Shown piece after piece: positions 45,702 to 54,635 of a DNA stretch of 64,000 bases. Within the stretch, counting starts at the first letter, position 1. The number at the start of each line of letters is the position of its first letter. Source of the DNA: Phycicoccus endophyticus. Its GTDB lineage: Bacteria > Actinomycetota > Actinomycetes > Actinomycetales > Dermatophilaceae. The stretch is taken from assembly GCF_011326735.1 (NCBI RefSeq), contig NZ_JAANCN010000008.1, positions 62,001 through 126,000 on the forward strand. The letters run 5' to 3'. The position numbers were made by a program, and so were the translations under genes. The notes beneath the pieces are model-generated. The model worked only from the letters and a program-made list of their open reading frames with translations. It did not search any database and was not told the origin of the DNA.

Positions 45702-47741
45702 TCAGCCCGCTGAGGGGGCTCCCGCCGGACCGGCGGGGGCCGCGGCCAGGTCCTCGTCCTCGTCGGCGACGGCACCGGCGAACTGTGCCGCGTGCAGCCG
45801 GGCGAACGCGCCGCCGGCGGCGAGCAGCTCGGCGTGCGTGCCGCGCTCGACGATGCGCCCCTCCTCCATGACGAGGATGAGGTCGGCGTCGCGGATGGTC
45901 GAGAGCCGGTGGGCGATGACGAAGCTCGTCCGGTCGGTGCGCAGCGCGGCCATCGCCTGCTGGACGAGCAGCTCGGTGCGGGTGTCGACCGAGCTCGTCG
46001 CCTCGTCGAGGATGAGCAGCGAGGGGTCGGCGAGGAAGGCGCGGGCGATGGTGACGAGCTGCCGCTCCCCCGCGCTGAGGTTGTCGGCCTCGGCGTTGAG
46101 CACGGTGTCGTAGCCGTCCGGCAGCGAGTGGACGAAGCGGTCGACGTAGGTCGCGCGAGCCGCCTCGAGGATCTCCTCCTCGCTCGCCGAGGGCCGACCG
46201 TAGGCGATGTTGTCCCGGATCGTCCCCGCGAACAGCCAGGTGTCCTGGAGGACCATCCCGGTGCGGGAGCGCAGGTCGTGCCGCGTGAGGTCACGGATGT
46301 CGACGCCGTCGAGGGTGATCCGCCCGCCGTCGAGCTCGTAGAAGCGCATGACGAGGTTGACGAGCGTCGTCTTGCCGGCGCCGGTCGGCCCGACGATCGC
46401 CACCGTCTGCCCGGGCTCGACCTCGAGGTCGAGGTGCTCGATGAGCGGCGTGCCGGAGGTGTAGGAGAACGAGACGTCCTCGAAGGCCACCCGGCCGCGC
46501 GGGTCCTCGATCCGGGCGGGTGTGCCGGAGTCGGGCTCCTGGAGCGGGGCGTCGAGCACCTCGAAGACGCGCTCGGCCGAGGCCACCCCGCTCTGGACGA
46601 GGTTGGCCATCGAGGCCACCTGGGTCAGCGGCTGGGTGAACTGGCGCGAGTACTGGATGAACGCCTGGACGTCGCCGAGGCTCATCGACCCCGAGGCCAC
46701 GCGCAGCCCGCCGACGACGGCGACGGCGACGTAGTTGAGGTTCCCGATGAACATCAGCGTCGGCATGATGACCCCGCTGATGAACTGGGCGCGGAAGCTC
46801 GCGTGGTGGAGGGCGTCGTTGCGCTGGGCGAACTCGTGCCCGACCTCCTCGCGACGGCCGAAGACCGTGACGAGCTCGTGCCCGGTGAAGGTCTCCTCGA
46901 CGACCGAGTTGACCTCCCCCGTGCTCCTCCACTGCTGCACGAAGTGCTTCTGCGAGCGCTTGCCGATGGCGCCGGTGACGACGACGGTCAGCGGGATCGT
47001 CACGAGGGCGATGACCGCGAGCAGGGGGGAGATGTAGACCATCATCGCGATCATCGCGACGACGGTGAGCAACGAGGTCACGAGCTGGCTCAGGGTCTGC
47101 TGGAGGCTCTGGGCCACGTTGTCGATGTCGTTGGTGACCCGGCTGAGCAGCTCGCCTCGCGGCTGGCCGTCGAAGTAGGGCAGCGGCAGCCGGTTGAGGG
47201 TGTCCTCGACGTCCCGGCGCAGGCGGAAGACGGTCCGGTTCACCGCTCCGACGAGCAGCCGGCCCTGGACGAGCTGGAGCGCTGCGGCGACGAGGTAGAT
47301 GCCGAGGACGACGAGCAGCACCCGCCCGACGGCGCCGAAGTCGATCCCCTGCCCGGGGACGACGTGCTCCATCGCGGCGAGGACGTCCGCGACCCGGCCC
47401 TCGCCTCGCGCCCGCAGCGCGGCCACGGCCTGCTCCTGGGTGACGCCGGCGGGGATCTGGCGCCCGAAGACGCCCGCGAAGATCAGGTCGGTGGCCCGGC
47501 CGAGGACCTTGGGGCCGACGGCGTTGAGCACCACGGAGCACAGGGCGAGCACGAGGGCGCCGACGACCACCGGGCGCTCCGGACGCAGCAGGCGCAGCAC
47601 CCGCCGGGCCGAGGGGCCGAAGTTCTGGGACTTCTCCGTCGGGGTGCCGATCTGGGCGTGCGGTGGCCCGCCGCGCCGGACGCCGGCCGGACCGCGCCGG
47701 TCCTCGGCCGCCTTCTCCTCGGCCGACTTCAGCTCGCTCAT
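45702..47741 (-). CDS. ABC exporter half-transporter (heterodimer subunit with canonical site)
   Basis: ATG start overlapping the upstream gene's stop (ATGA). The 679-residue protein has a six-helix exporter domain from residue about 55, with VFRLRRDVEDTLNRLPLPYFDGQPRGELLSRVTND, then an ABC domain: Walker A GPTGAGKTT, signature LSAGERQL, Walker B LLILDEATSSVD and switch VIAHRLS. It carries an extended extracellular loop (about 90-140). The catalytic Glu is present here while the partner has Asp, so this pair is likely a heterodimeric multidrug or lipid exporter. Confidence 0.92.
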   Translation of the reverse strand: MSELKSAEEKAAEDRRGPAGVRRGGPPHAQIGTPTEKSQNFGPSARRVLRLLRPERPVVVGALVLALCSVVLNAVGPKVLGRATDLIFAGVFGRQIPAGVTQEQAVAALRARGEGRVADVLAAMEHVVPGQGIDFGAVGRVLLVVLGIYLVAAALQLVQGRLLVGAVNRTVFRLRRDVEDTLNRLPLPYFDGQPRGELLSRVTNDIDNVAQSLQQTLSQLVTSLLTVVAMIAMMVYISPLLAVIALVTIPLTVVVTGAIGKRSQKHFVQQWRSTGEVNSVVEETFTGHELVTVFGRREEVGHEFAQRNDALHHASFRAQFISGVIMPTLMFIGNLNYVAVAVVGGLRVASGSMSLGDVQAFIQYSRQFTQPLTQVASMANLVQSGVASAERVFEVLDAPLQEPDSGTPARIEDPRGRVAFEDVSFSYTSGTPLIEHLDLEVEPGQTVAIVGPTGAGKTTLVNLVMRFYELDGGRITLDGVDIRDLTRHDLRSRTGMVLQDTWLFAGTIRDNIAYGRPSASEEEILEAARATYVDRFVHSLPDGYDTVLNAEADNLSAGERQLVTIARAFLADPSLLILDEATSSVDTRTELLVQQAMAALRTDRTSFVIAHRLSTIRDADLILVMEEGRIVERGTHAELLAAGGAFARLHAAQFAGAVADEDEDLAAAPAGPAGAPSAG

Positions 47742-49471
47742 GCGACCTCCTCCACGCTCTCCTGGCTCTGGACGATCTCCCGGTAGGTCGGGCAGGTCTC
47801 GAGCAGCTCCTCGTGGGTCCCGACCCCCACGACCGCGCCGTCGTCGAGGACGACGACCTGGTCGACGTGGCGGATGCTCGAGACCCGCTGCGCGACGACG
47901 AGCACCGTGGCCTCGCGCGTCATCGGCCGCAGGGCGGCCTGCAGCCGGGCGTCGGTCGCGACGTCGAGCGCGGAGAAGGCGTCGTCGAAGAGGTAGACGG
48001 CGGGGCGCCGCACGAGCGCCCGGGCGATGGCCAGCCGCTGACGCTGGCCACCGCTGACGTTCGTCCCACCCTGCGCGATCGGCGCCTCCAGCCCCCCGGG
48101 CATGGCCCGCACGAAGTCCTCGGCCTGGGCGACCCGCAGGGCCTCCCACAGCTGCTCGTCGGTGGCCTCGGCGTCGCCGTGGCGCAGGTTGCTCGCCACG
48201 GTGCCGCTGAACAGGTAGGGCCGCTGGGGGACCAGCCCGATCCGCGACCACAGGTCCTCCGGGTCGGCGTCCCGGACGTCCACGCCCCCGAGGAGGACCG
48301 CTCCGGCGGTGACGTCGTGCAGCCGGGGCACGAGGCCGACGAGGGTGGTCTTCCCGGCACCGGTCGAGCCGACGACCGCGGTCGTCGTCCCGGGACGGGC
48401 GAGGAAGGAGACCTCGCGCAGCACCGGCTCCTCGGCACCGGGGTAGGCGAAGGTCGCCCCCCGCAGCTCGACCCCGAGCGGGCCCGCGAGCAGGGGGACG
48501 GGGTCGGCCGGCGGGTGGACCGAGCTGGTGGTCTCGAGGACCTCCTGGATGCGGCCGGCCGAGACCGAGGCGCGCGGCACCATCATCGACATGAAGGTCG
48601 CCATCATCACCGACATGAGGATCTGGATCAGGTAGGACATGAACGCGGTGAGCGCGCCGACCTCCATCTCCCCCGCGTCGATGCGCATCGCGCCGAACCA
48701 CAGGACGGCGACGGTCGAGGCGTTGAAGATCACCATGACGATGGGGAACGCGAGCGCCATGAGCCGGCCGACCGCGACCGCGGTCCCGGTGTAGACCCGG
48801 TTGGCCTCGGCGAAGCGCTCCCGCTCGACGTCCTCGCGGACGAAGGCGCGCACGACGCGGATGCCGGTGATCTGCTCGCGCAGGATGCGGTTGACGGTGT
48901 CGACGGCCTGCTGCATCGCGCGGAAGTGCGGGATCATCCGGCTGATGACGATGCCGACCGACACCCCGAGCAGGGGCACGGCGACGGCGACGAGCCAGGA
49001 CAGGCCGACGTCCTCGCGCAGCGCCATGACGATGCCGCCGACCATCATGATCGGCGCCGAGACCATGACGGCCAGGGCCATGTAGACGACCTGCTGCACC
49101 TGGGTGACGTCGTTGGTCGAGCGGCTGATCAGCGTCGGGGCGCCGAACGCGGAGACCTCCCGGGCCGAGAAGGACCCGACGCGCGCGAAGACCGCGGCCC
49201 GCACGTCGCGGCCGAGGGAGGCGGCGGTGAGCGCCGCGATCCGGGTCGCCCCGATGGTCGCGAGCACCTGGAGCAGCGAGACCCCGAGCATCCACAGCCC
49301 GGCGGTGAGGATGAACCCGGTGTCGCCGACGGCCACACCCTCGTCGATGATCCGCCCGTTGAGGCTCGGCAGGTACAGCGAGGCGAGGGTCCCGAGGAGC
49401 TGGAGGACCAGGAGGAGGACGAGCACGGCCGCGTACGGCCGCAGGTGGGTGCGCACGAGGCGGATCAGCAT
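47738..49471 (-). CDS. ABC exporter half-transporter (heterodimer subunit with degenerate site)
   Basis: The 577-residue subunit starts at ATG 49471 and overlaps the TetR stop. Six-helix domain starts LIRLVRTHLRPYAAVLVLLLVLQLLGTL. The ABC domain has Walker A GSTGAGKTT, signature VSGGQRQR, Walker B VYLFDDAFSALD (Asp where catalytic Glu normally sits) and a switch in VVAQRVS (Gln instead of His). Loss of the Glu and His marks the degenerate site of a heterodimeric exporter. Confidence 0.92.
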   Translation of the reverse strand: MLIRLVRTHLRPYAAVLVLLLVLQLLGTLASLYLPSLNGRIIDEGVAVGDTGFILTAGLWMLGVSLLQVLATIGATRIAALTAASLGRDVRAAVFARVGSFSAREVSAFGAPTLISRSTNDVTQVQQVVYMALAVMVSAPIMMVGGIVMALREDVGLSWLVAVAVPLLGVSVGIVISRMIPHFRAMQQAVDTVNRILREQITGIRVVRAFVREDVERERFAEANRVYTGTAVAVGRLMALAFPIVMVIFNASTVAVLWFGAMRIDAGEMEVGALTAFMSYLIQILMSVMMATFMSMMVPRASVSAGRIQEVLETTSSVHPPADPVPLLAGPLGVELRGATFAYPGAEEPVLREVSFLARPGTTTAVVGSTGAGKTTLVGLVPRLHDVTAGAVLLGGVDVRDADPEDLWSRIGLVPQRPYLFSGTVASNLRHGDAEATDEQLWEALRVAQAEDFVRAMPGGLEAPIAQGGTNVSGGQRQRLAIARALVRRPAVYLFDDAFSALDVATDARLQAALRPMTREATVLVVAQRVSSIRHVDQVVVLDDGAVVGVGTHEELLETCPTYREIVQSQESVEEVA

Positions 49472-50040
49472 GGGCGGGCCTTCCGGACGCCGTCGAGGAC
49501 GACGGAGACGATCTCCTCCGCGGGCATGGCGCGGCCGGAGAGCATGGGGTGGGAGCTGGCGAGGGTGAGGTGGGAGAGGATGGTGACGACCTCCTGGGCC
49601 GGGTAGCGCAGGTGCTCGGCGTCGGGCCCGACGAGGTCGACCAAGGCGGCGTCGACGGCCGGGTCCCGCATGGCACGCGGGCCCGGGGGACCCGTCCGGG
49701 GCGGCGGGTGCGGAAGGGCCCCGCTCGCGGCGAGGGTCGACATCAGGCCGATGGCCCGCTCGAGGTAGCGCTGCAGGGCGGCCACCGCCGCCGTGAGGCG
49801 AGCGTCGAGGGAGTGCTCGGCGGCGACCCCGCGCAGCTCGGCGACGAGCGTCGTCGTGTCGAACACCGCTGTCGCGCAGGACTTGATGAGCTCGTCCTTG
49901 GTGCCGAAAGCGCGAAAGACGGTGCCCTCGGCGATGCCTGCCGCGTCGGCGACCTGCTTGGTGGTCAGCCCGGCACCGTGCTCGCGCAGCAGCGGCACGG
50001 TGGCCTCGATGATGGCCGCGCGACGGTCATGGGGGCTCAT
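49465..50040 (-). CDS. TetR-family regulator of the ABC exporter
   Basis: ATG 50040 gives 191 residues; GTG 50061 is an alternative with a leader like that of leaderless mRNAs. The HTH reads RRAAIIEATVPLLREHGAGLTTKQVADAAGIAEGTVFRAFGTKDELI. The C-terminus overlaps the exporter gene by 7 bp, and a perfect palindrome sits upstream, so it very likely represses the operon until a substrate of the exporter binds. Confidence 0.88.
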   Translation of the reverse strand: MSPHDRRAAIIEATVPLLREHGAGLTTKQVADAAGIAEGTVFRAFGTKDELIKSCATAVFDTTTLVAELRGVAAEHSLDARLTAAVAALQRYLERAIGLMSTLAASGALPHPPPRTGPPGPRAMRDPAVDAALVDLVGPDAEHLRYPAQEVVTILSHLTLASSHPMLSGRAMPAEEIVSVVLDGVRKARPC

Positions 50041-50077
50041 GGCGGGGGCGCGGGGGGTCACGGTCCCCCACTGTAGA

Positions 50078-50095
50078 TGAGTGAGCACTCACTCA
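50078..50095. promoter_or_regulatory. TetR-type operator
   Basis: TGAGTGAGCACTCACTCA, a perfect 18-bp dyad with TGAGTGA arms, is a pattern widely used by TetR regulators of exporters. It is 17-37 bp before the two candidate starts of tetR and therefore blocks or overlaps the operon promoter. Confidence 0.75.
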
Positions 50096-50114
50096 CAAAC
50101 GGGTTCCGCCCGGG

Positions 50115-51626
50115 TCAGCGGTCCTCGCGCACGAGCATGCCGTCGGCGACGACCCGACGCAGGAACCCGGTCGCCTCCTCGCGGGCGGCGTCCTCCTCGA
50201 GACCGAGCAGGCCGGCGATGGCCGCCGTCGCGGCGCGGGCGGTCAGCTCACCGTCGCACACCGAGACGAGCCCGGCGGTGAGCGTGCTGAGGACGACGTG
50301 CCGACGCAGCCCACCCCCCTGGCGCAGCAGGATGACCCGCGGGTCGTCCTCGCCGGGGACGCTGTGCCGCTCCTCGGTGACGTCCTCGGCGCGGCGCCAC
50401 GCCACGTCGAGGAGGGCGTCGTCGTCGTGCTCGGCCAGCCACGTGCGCGCCTCGAGCCCGCGCAGCACCGCCGGCCCCATCGGCTGCTCGACCGGGCCGG
50501 GGACGTCGAGGAGGTCGCGGAACGGTGGCCGGTCGGTCCGCGGGCGCTGGAGGGTGAGCACGCCGAAGCCGATGACCTCGACGTCACGGGCGGCGAAGTC
50601 GTCGAGCCACGCGCCGTACATCGCGTTGAAGTCGGCGGTGCCCGGGTGGTGGCCGCCGTCGCGCGCCCAGGTCTCGGCGTACTCGGCCGGGTCCTGGACC
50701 TCCCGCTGGACGACCCAGGCGTCCAGCCCGGTCGGCTCGAGCCACTCCTGCACCCGGTCGGTCCAGGTGCCGCCCGGGGGGACCTCCCAGTTGCCGAGGA
50801 TCTGGGCGACCCCGCCCGGCTCGAGGTGGGCGCCCACGCTGCGCACGAGGTCGCGGACGACGTCGTCGCCGCTGGCTCCGGCGTCGCGGTACTCGAAGAG
50901 CGGGACCGCGCCGGAGCGCGGGGTGATGACGAAGGGCGGGTTGGACACGACGAGGTCGAAGCGGTCGCCCGCGACGGGGTCGAGCATCGAGCCGGAGCGC
51001 ACCTGCCAGCTCAGGCCGTTGAGCGCGGCGTTGAAGCGGGCGTAGCCGAGGGCCCGCTCGGACAGGTCGGTGACGACGACCGTCTCGGCGTGGGCCCCGA
51101 GGTGCAGCGCCTGGACCCCGCAGCCGGTCCCGAGGTCGAGCGCGCGGGCGACCTGCGGGCGCGGGGTCCACGAGGCCAGCGTCGTCGAGGCGCCGCCGAT
51201 GCCGAGGACGTGGTCGGGGCGCAGCGGCTCGCCCGTCGCGAGCTCGCCGAGGTCGGAGGCCACCCACCAGTCCTCGTCACCGGCGGCGTAGGGGCGCAGG
51301 TCGCACAGCGCGACGACGGCGTCGCCCTCGGGCGCCACGAGGCCGAGGGCGCTGGCCCCGGCGACCCCGAGCGTGGGCAGTGCGGCGGCGACCTCGGTGG
51401 CGTCGACGGGGTCGCCGAGGGTGAACAGCCGCACGAGGGCGGCCACCGGCTCCTGGGAGGCGACGGTGACCCGCTGGGCCGGGAGCGCCTGGTCGCGCTC
51501 GAGGGCGCCGGCGGCCATCGGCCCGAGGAGGGCGGTGACGCCGGAGACGGTGAAGCCGCAGGAGGTCAGGTCCGCGCGCAGGCGGGCGAGCAGCGCCTCC
51601 TCGGCGCGGGGCGGGCTGGGGGTCAT
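50115..51626 (-). CDS. Class I SAM-dependent methyltransferase (PrmC/HemK-like core)
   Basis: The 503-residue protein has about 150 N-terminal residues of a conserved actinobacterial domain, then a SAM fold: ALDLGTGCGVQALHLGAHAETVVVTDLS (motif I with Asp), and NPPFV, the N-(D/P)-P-(Y/F) catalytic signature of N-methyltransferases acting on glutamine or adenine. The long C-terminal portion is unique to this subfamily. Target is unknown; a ribosomal or release-factor glutamine or an RNA base is plausible. Confidence 0.82.
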   Translation of the reverse strand: MTPSPPRAEEALLARLRADLTSCGFTVSGVTALLGPMAAGALERDQALPAQRVTVASQEPVAALVRLFTLGDPVDATEVAAALPTLGVAGASALGLVAPEGDAVVALCDLRPYAAGDEDWWVASDLGELATGEPLRPDHVLGIGGASTTLASWTPRPQVARALDLGTGCGVQALHLGAHAETVVVTDLSERALGYARFNAALNGLSWQVRSGSMLDPVAGDRFDLVVSNPPFVITPRSGAVPLFEYRDAGASGDDVVRDLVRSVGAHLEPGGVAQILGNWEVPPGGTWTDRVQEWLEPTGLDAWVVQREVQDPAEYAETWARDGGHHPGTADFNAMYGAWLDDFAARDVEVIGFGVLTLQRPRTDRPPFRDLLDVPGPVEQPMGPAVLRGLEARTWLAEHDDDALLDVAWRRAEDVTEERHSVPGEDDPRVILLRQGGGLRRHVVLSTLTAGLVSVCDGELTARAATAAIAGLLGLEEDAAREEATGFLRRVVADGMLVREDR

Positions 51627-51664
51627 CGGGACGAGCCTACGGGCGCCGGCGCCGACCCGTCCCG
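51627..51664 (-). terminator. Hairpin after the pyrophosphatase gene
   Basis: CGGGACG at 51627-51633 pairs with CGTCCCG at 51658-51664 and encloses the palindrome GGCGCCGGCGCC at 51642-51653. It lies in the 81-bp gap after hppA and before the methyltransferase start. No T-run. Confidence 0.45.
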
Positions 51665-51707
51665 CGGGACCGCCGGAGGCGCCGGCGTCCGCCGTGGCGC
51701 GGTGGGC

Positions 51708-54074
51708 TCAGACCCCCGCCGGCTGCGGGTCGCCCTCGGCCGCCACGTCCGGGTCGATGTCGTCGCCCCCGATGGCCAGGTCACGGCTGCGCGAGACGGC
51801 GACCGCGCCGACGACGACGGCGAAGGCGACCCCGGCGATCCCGTAGCGGATCGGCGCCGAGGCGCTCGCGCCGATGGACAGGGTGACGATGGCCGGCGCG
51901 ATGAGCACCGAGACGAGGTTCATCACCTTGATCAGCGGGTTGATCGCCGGCCCGGCGGTGTCCTTGAAGGGGTCGCCGACGGTGTCGCCGATGACGGTCG
52001 CCGAGTGCGCCTCGGTGCCCTTGCCTCCGTGGTGGCCGTCCTCGACGATCTTCTTCGCGTTGTCCCACGCCCCACCGGAGTTGGCGAGGAAGACCGCCAT
52101 GAGAGCACCGGCGGAGATCGCGCCGGCGAGGAAGCCCGCGAGCGCCCCGACACCGAGGCCGAAGCCCACGGCCACCGGCATCAGCGCGGCGAGCAGGCCC
52201 GGGGTGGCGAGCTCGCGCAGCGAGTCCTTGGTGCAGATGTCGACGACCTTCCCGTACTCGGGCTTGGCCGTGCCCTCCATGATCCCGGGGATGTCGCGGA
52301 ACTGGCGACGCACCTCGAAGACGATGGCGCCGGCCGCGCGGGTCACGGCGTTGATCGCCAGCCCCGAGAAGAGGAAGACCACGGCGGCGCCGATGAGGAC
52401 GCCGACGAGCGTCGAGGGCATCGTGATGAAGCCGAGGGCCTCGGTCTGCCACTGGGTGTACTGCGCCTGGGTCGTGCTGCCCGGGTCGGTGATCCCGTCG
52501 ACCGCGCTCTGCCAGGCGTCGGTGTAGGAGCCGAAGAGCGCGGTCGCCGCGAGGACGGCGGTGGCGATGGCGATGCCCTTGGTGATCGCCTTGGTCGTGT
52601 TGCCCACGGCGTCGAGCTCGGTGAGGACCTGGGCCCCCTCCTCGTCGACGTCGCCGGACATCTCGGCGATGCCCTGGGCGTTGTCCGACACCGGCCCGAA
52701 GGTGTCCATGGCGACGATGACGCCGACGGTCGTCAGCAGCCCGCAGCCGGCCAGTGAGACGAGGAAGAGGGCGAGCGCGGTGGAGCCGCCCCCGAGGAGG
52801 AAGGCGAGGTAGACGGCGCCGCCGATGATCGCGGCGGTGTACACGGCCGACTCCAGACCGACCCCGATGCCGGAGAGCACGACGGTCGCCGGCCCGGTGA
52901 GCGAGGTGCGGGCGACGTCACGGGTCGGCCGCTTGTCGGTGCCCGTGAAGTGGCCGGTCAGCCAGAGGATGATGCCGGCGAGGACGATGCCGACGACGAC
53001 CGCGAGCAGCGCGGTGAGCCGGGGGTCGCCGGTGAGCGCGCTGATCTCGTCGTTGCTCGAGCCGAGGTCGGCGTAGCTGCCGGGCAGGTAGACGAAGGCG
53101 GCCACGGCGGAGAGCAGGGCCGAGACCACGGCGGCGATGTAGAAGCCGCGGTTGATCGCCCGCAGCGGGTTCTCCCCGGCCCGCGCACGGGTGACGTAGA
53201 CGCCGAGCAGCGCGGTGAGGGCGCCGATCGCCGGGACGAGGAGCGGGAAGACCAGCCCGTAGGTGCCGAAGGCCACCGAGCCGAGGATGAGGGCGGCGAC
53301 GAGGGTGACGGCGTAGGACTCGAACAGGTCGGCCGCCATGCCGGCGCAGTCACCGACGTTGTCCCCGACGTTGTCGGCGATCGTCGCGGCGTTGCGCGGG
53401 TCGTCCTCGGGGATGCCCGCCTCGACCTTGCCGACGAGGTCGGCGCCGACGTCGGCGGCCTTGGTGAAGATGCCGCCGCCGACGCGCATGAACATCGCGA
53501 GCAGCGCCGCGCCGAAACCGAAGCCCTCGAGGACCTTCGGGGCGTCACCTTCGTAGAGGAGCACGACGATCGAGGCGCCGAGCAGGCCCAGCCCCACGGT
53601 GGCCATGCCGACGACGCCCCCGGTGCGGAACGCGATCCGCATCCCGAGGTCGCGGCCGCCGTCGTTCCGGGCGGCCGAGGCGACCCGGACGTTCGCCTTG
53701 ACCGCGAGGCTCATGCCGAGGTAGCCGATGGCGGCCGAGAACAGCGCGCCGAGCACGAAGAACCCGGAGCGCCCCCAGCGGATGCCGGTGGTCTCGGCGG
53801 GCAGCAGGAGCAGCAGGCCGAAGACGAGGACGACGAAGATGCCGAGGGTGCGGAACTGCCGGTTGAGGTAGGCCTGGGCGCCCTCCTCGACGGCCGCGCC
53901 GATCGAGCGCATGCTGTCGGTCCCGGTGTCGGCCGCCAGGACCTGGCGCCGGAACACGAAGCCCATGGCGAGCGCCACGAGCGCGATGACCGCGACCGTG
54001 ACGACGAGCGTGAGGTTCGTGCCGCTCAGGTCGAGGCCTCCCGACTCGGCGGTCGCGAGTGCGAGGGGTGCCAT
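51708..54074 (-). CDS. hppA: Proton-translocating inorganic pyrophosphatase (K+-independent type)
   Basis: The 788-residue multi-helix membrane pump starts at ATG with AAGGAGG upstream. It hydrolyses PPi to export protons. Signatures are GGGIFTKAADVGADLVGKVEAGI, the acidic DNVGDNVGDCAGMAADLFESY, and the C-terminal DNAKK. GNTTKAITKG has Lys495 where K+-dependent enzymes have Ala, which marks the K+-independent proton-pumping class. Length is normal (700-800). No signal is needed since helices begin near residue 20. Confidence 0.95.
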   Translation of the reverse strand: MAPLALATAESGGLDLSGTNLTLVVTVAVIALVALAMGFVFRRQVLAADTGTDSMRSIGAAVEEGAQAYLNRQFRTLGIFVVLVFGLLLLLPAETTGIRWGRSGFFVLGALFSAAIGYLGMSLAVKANVRVASAARNDGGRDLGMRIAFRTGGVVGMATVGLGLLGASIVVLLYEGDAPKVLEGFGFGAALLAMFMRVGGGIFTKAADVGADLVGKVEAGIPEDDPRNAATIADNVGDNVGDCAGMAADLFESYAVTLVAALILGSVAFGTYGLVFPLLVPAIGALTALLGVYVTRARAGENPLRAINRGFYIAAVVSALLSAVAAFVYLPGSYADLGSSNDEISALTGDPRLTALLAVVVGIVLAGIILWLTGHFTGTDKRPTRDVARTSLTGPATVVLSGIGVGLESAVYTAAIIGGAVYLAFLLGGGSTALALFLVSLAGCGLLTTVGVIVAMDTFGPVSDNAQGIAEMSGDVDEEGAQVLTELDAVGNTTKAITKGIAIATAVLAATALFGSYTDAWQSAVDGITDPGSTTQAQYTQWQTEALGFITMPSTLVGVLIGAAVVFLFSGLAINAVTRAAGAIVFEVRRQFRDIPGIMEGTAKPEYGKVVDICTKDSLRELATPGLLAALMPVAVGFGLGVGALAGFLAGAISAGALMAVFLANSGGAWDNAKKIVEDGHHGGKGTEAHSATVIGDTVGDPFKDTAGPAINPLIKVMNLVSVLIAPAIVTLSIGASASAPIRYGIAGVAFAVVVGAVAVSRSRDLAIGGDDIDPDVAAEGDPQPAGV

Positions 54075-54218
54075 TCCATCCTCCTTGACGGCGTGGGTCG
54101 TCCCCGGGCGCAGGGGTGCGCCGAGTCGAGGGACGGTTCGCGAGGACTGTACCCGGCGCGCCGGTGTGGACGCCCACCCGGGCGGGAGTGACGCAGTTCA
54201 CACCCCCCGTACCGGTGC

Positions 54219-54554
54219 TCAGCCCTCGAGCGCCTCCTCGACGGTGCCGAAGATGCCGAAGACCTTGTCCAGACCGGTGATCCGGAACACCCGCAGGATG
54301 CGCTCGCTCGTGCACACCAGCCGCAGCCACCCGGAGCTGTTGCGCACGAGCTTGAGCCGACCGACGAGGACGCCGAGCCCGGTGGAGTCGAGGAAGGAGA
54401 CGGCGTCGAGGTCGACGACGAGGCGGGTGCGCCCCTCGGCGACCTCCGCATCGAGGGCCTGCCGCAGCTGGGCGGCGCTGTGGACGTCGACCTCGCCCTC
54501 GACGGTGACGATGCCGATGTCGTCGCGCCGGGAGGTCGTGACGGAGAGCTCCAC
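54219..54554 (-). CDS. STAS-domain anti-sigma factor antagonist
   Basis: The GTG start has GAGGAG eight bases upstream. The 111-residue STAS domain reads VTVEGEVDVHSAAQLRQALDAEV and VVDLDAVSFLDSTGLGVLVGRLK, with the phosphorylatable Ser in DSTGL as in SpoIIAA. It should capture an anti-sigma kinase and thereby release a sigma factor; no partner is nearby. Divergent from the DUF1998 helicase gene. Confidence 0.9.
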   Translation of the reverse strand: MELSVTTSRRDDIGIVTVEGEVDVHSAAQLRQALDAEVAEGRTRLVVDLDAVSFLDSTGLGVLVGRLKLVRNSSGWLRLVCTSERILRVFRITGLDKVFGIFGTVEEALEG

Positions 54555-54635
54555 GCGTCTGGCTCCTCGGGGTGGGCGGTCCTCGCGGTCCCAGGGTGGA
54601 CGGGAGCGTCGGGACCAAGGATTACCGTAGCCGCC

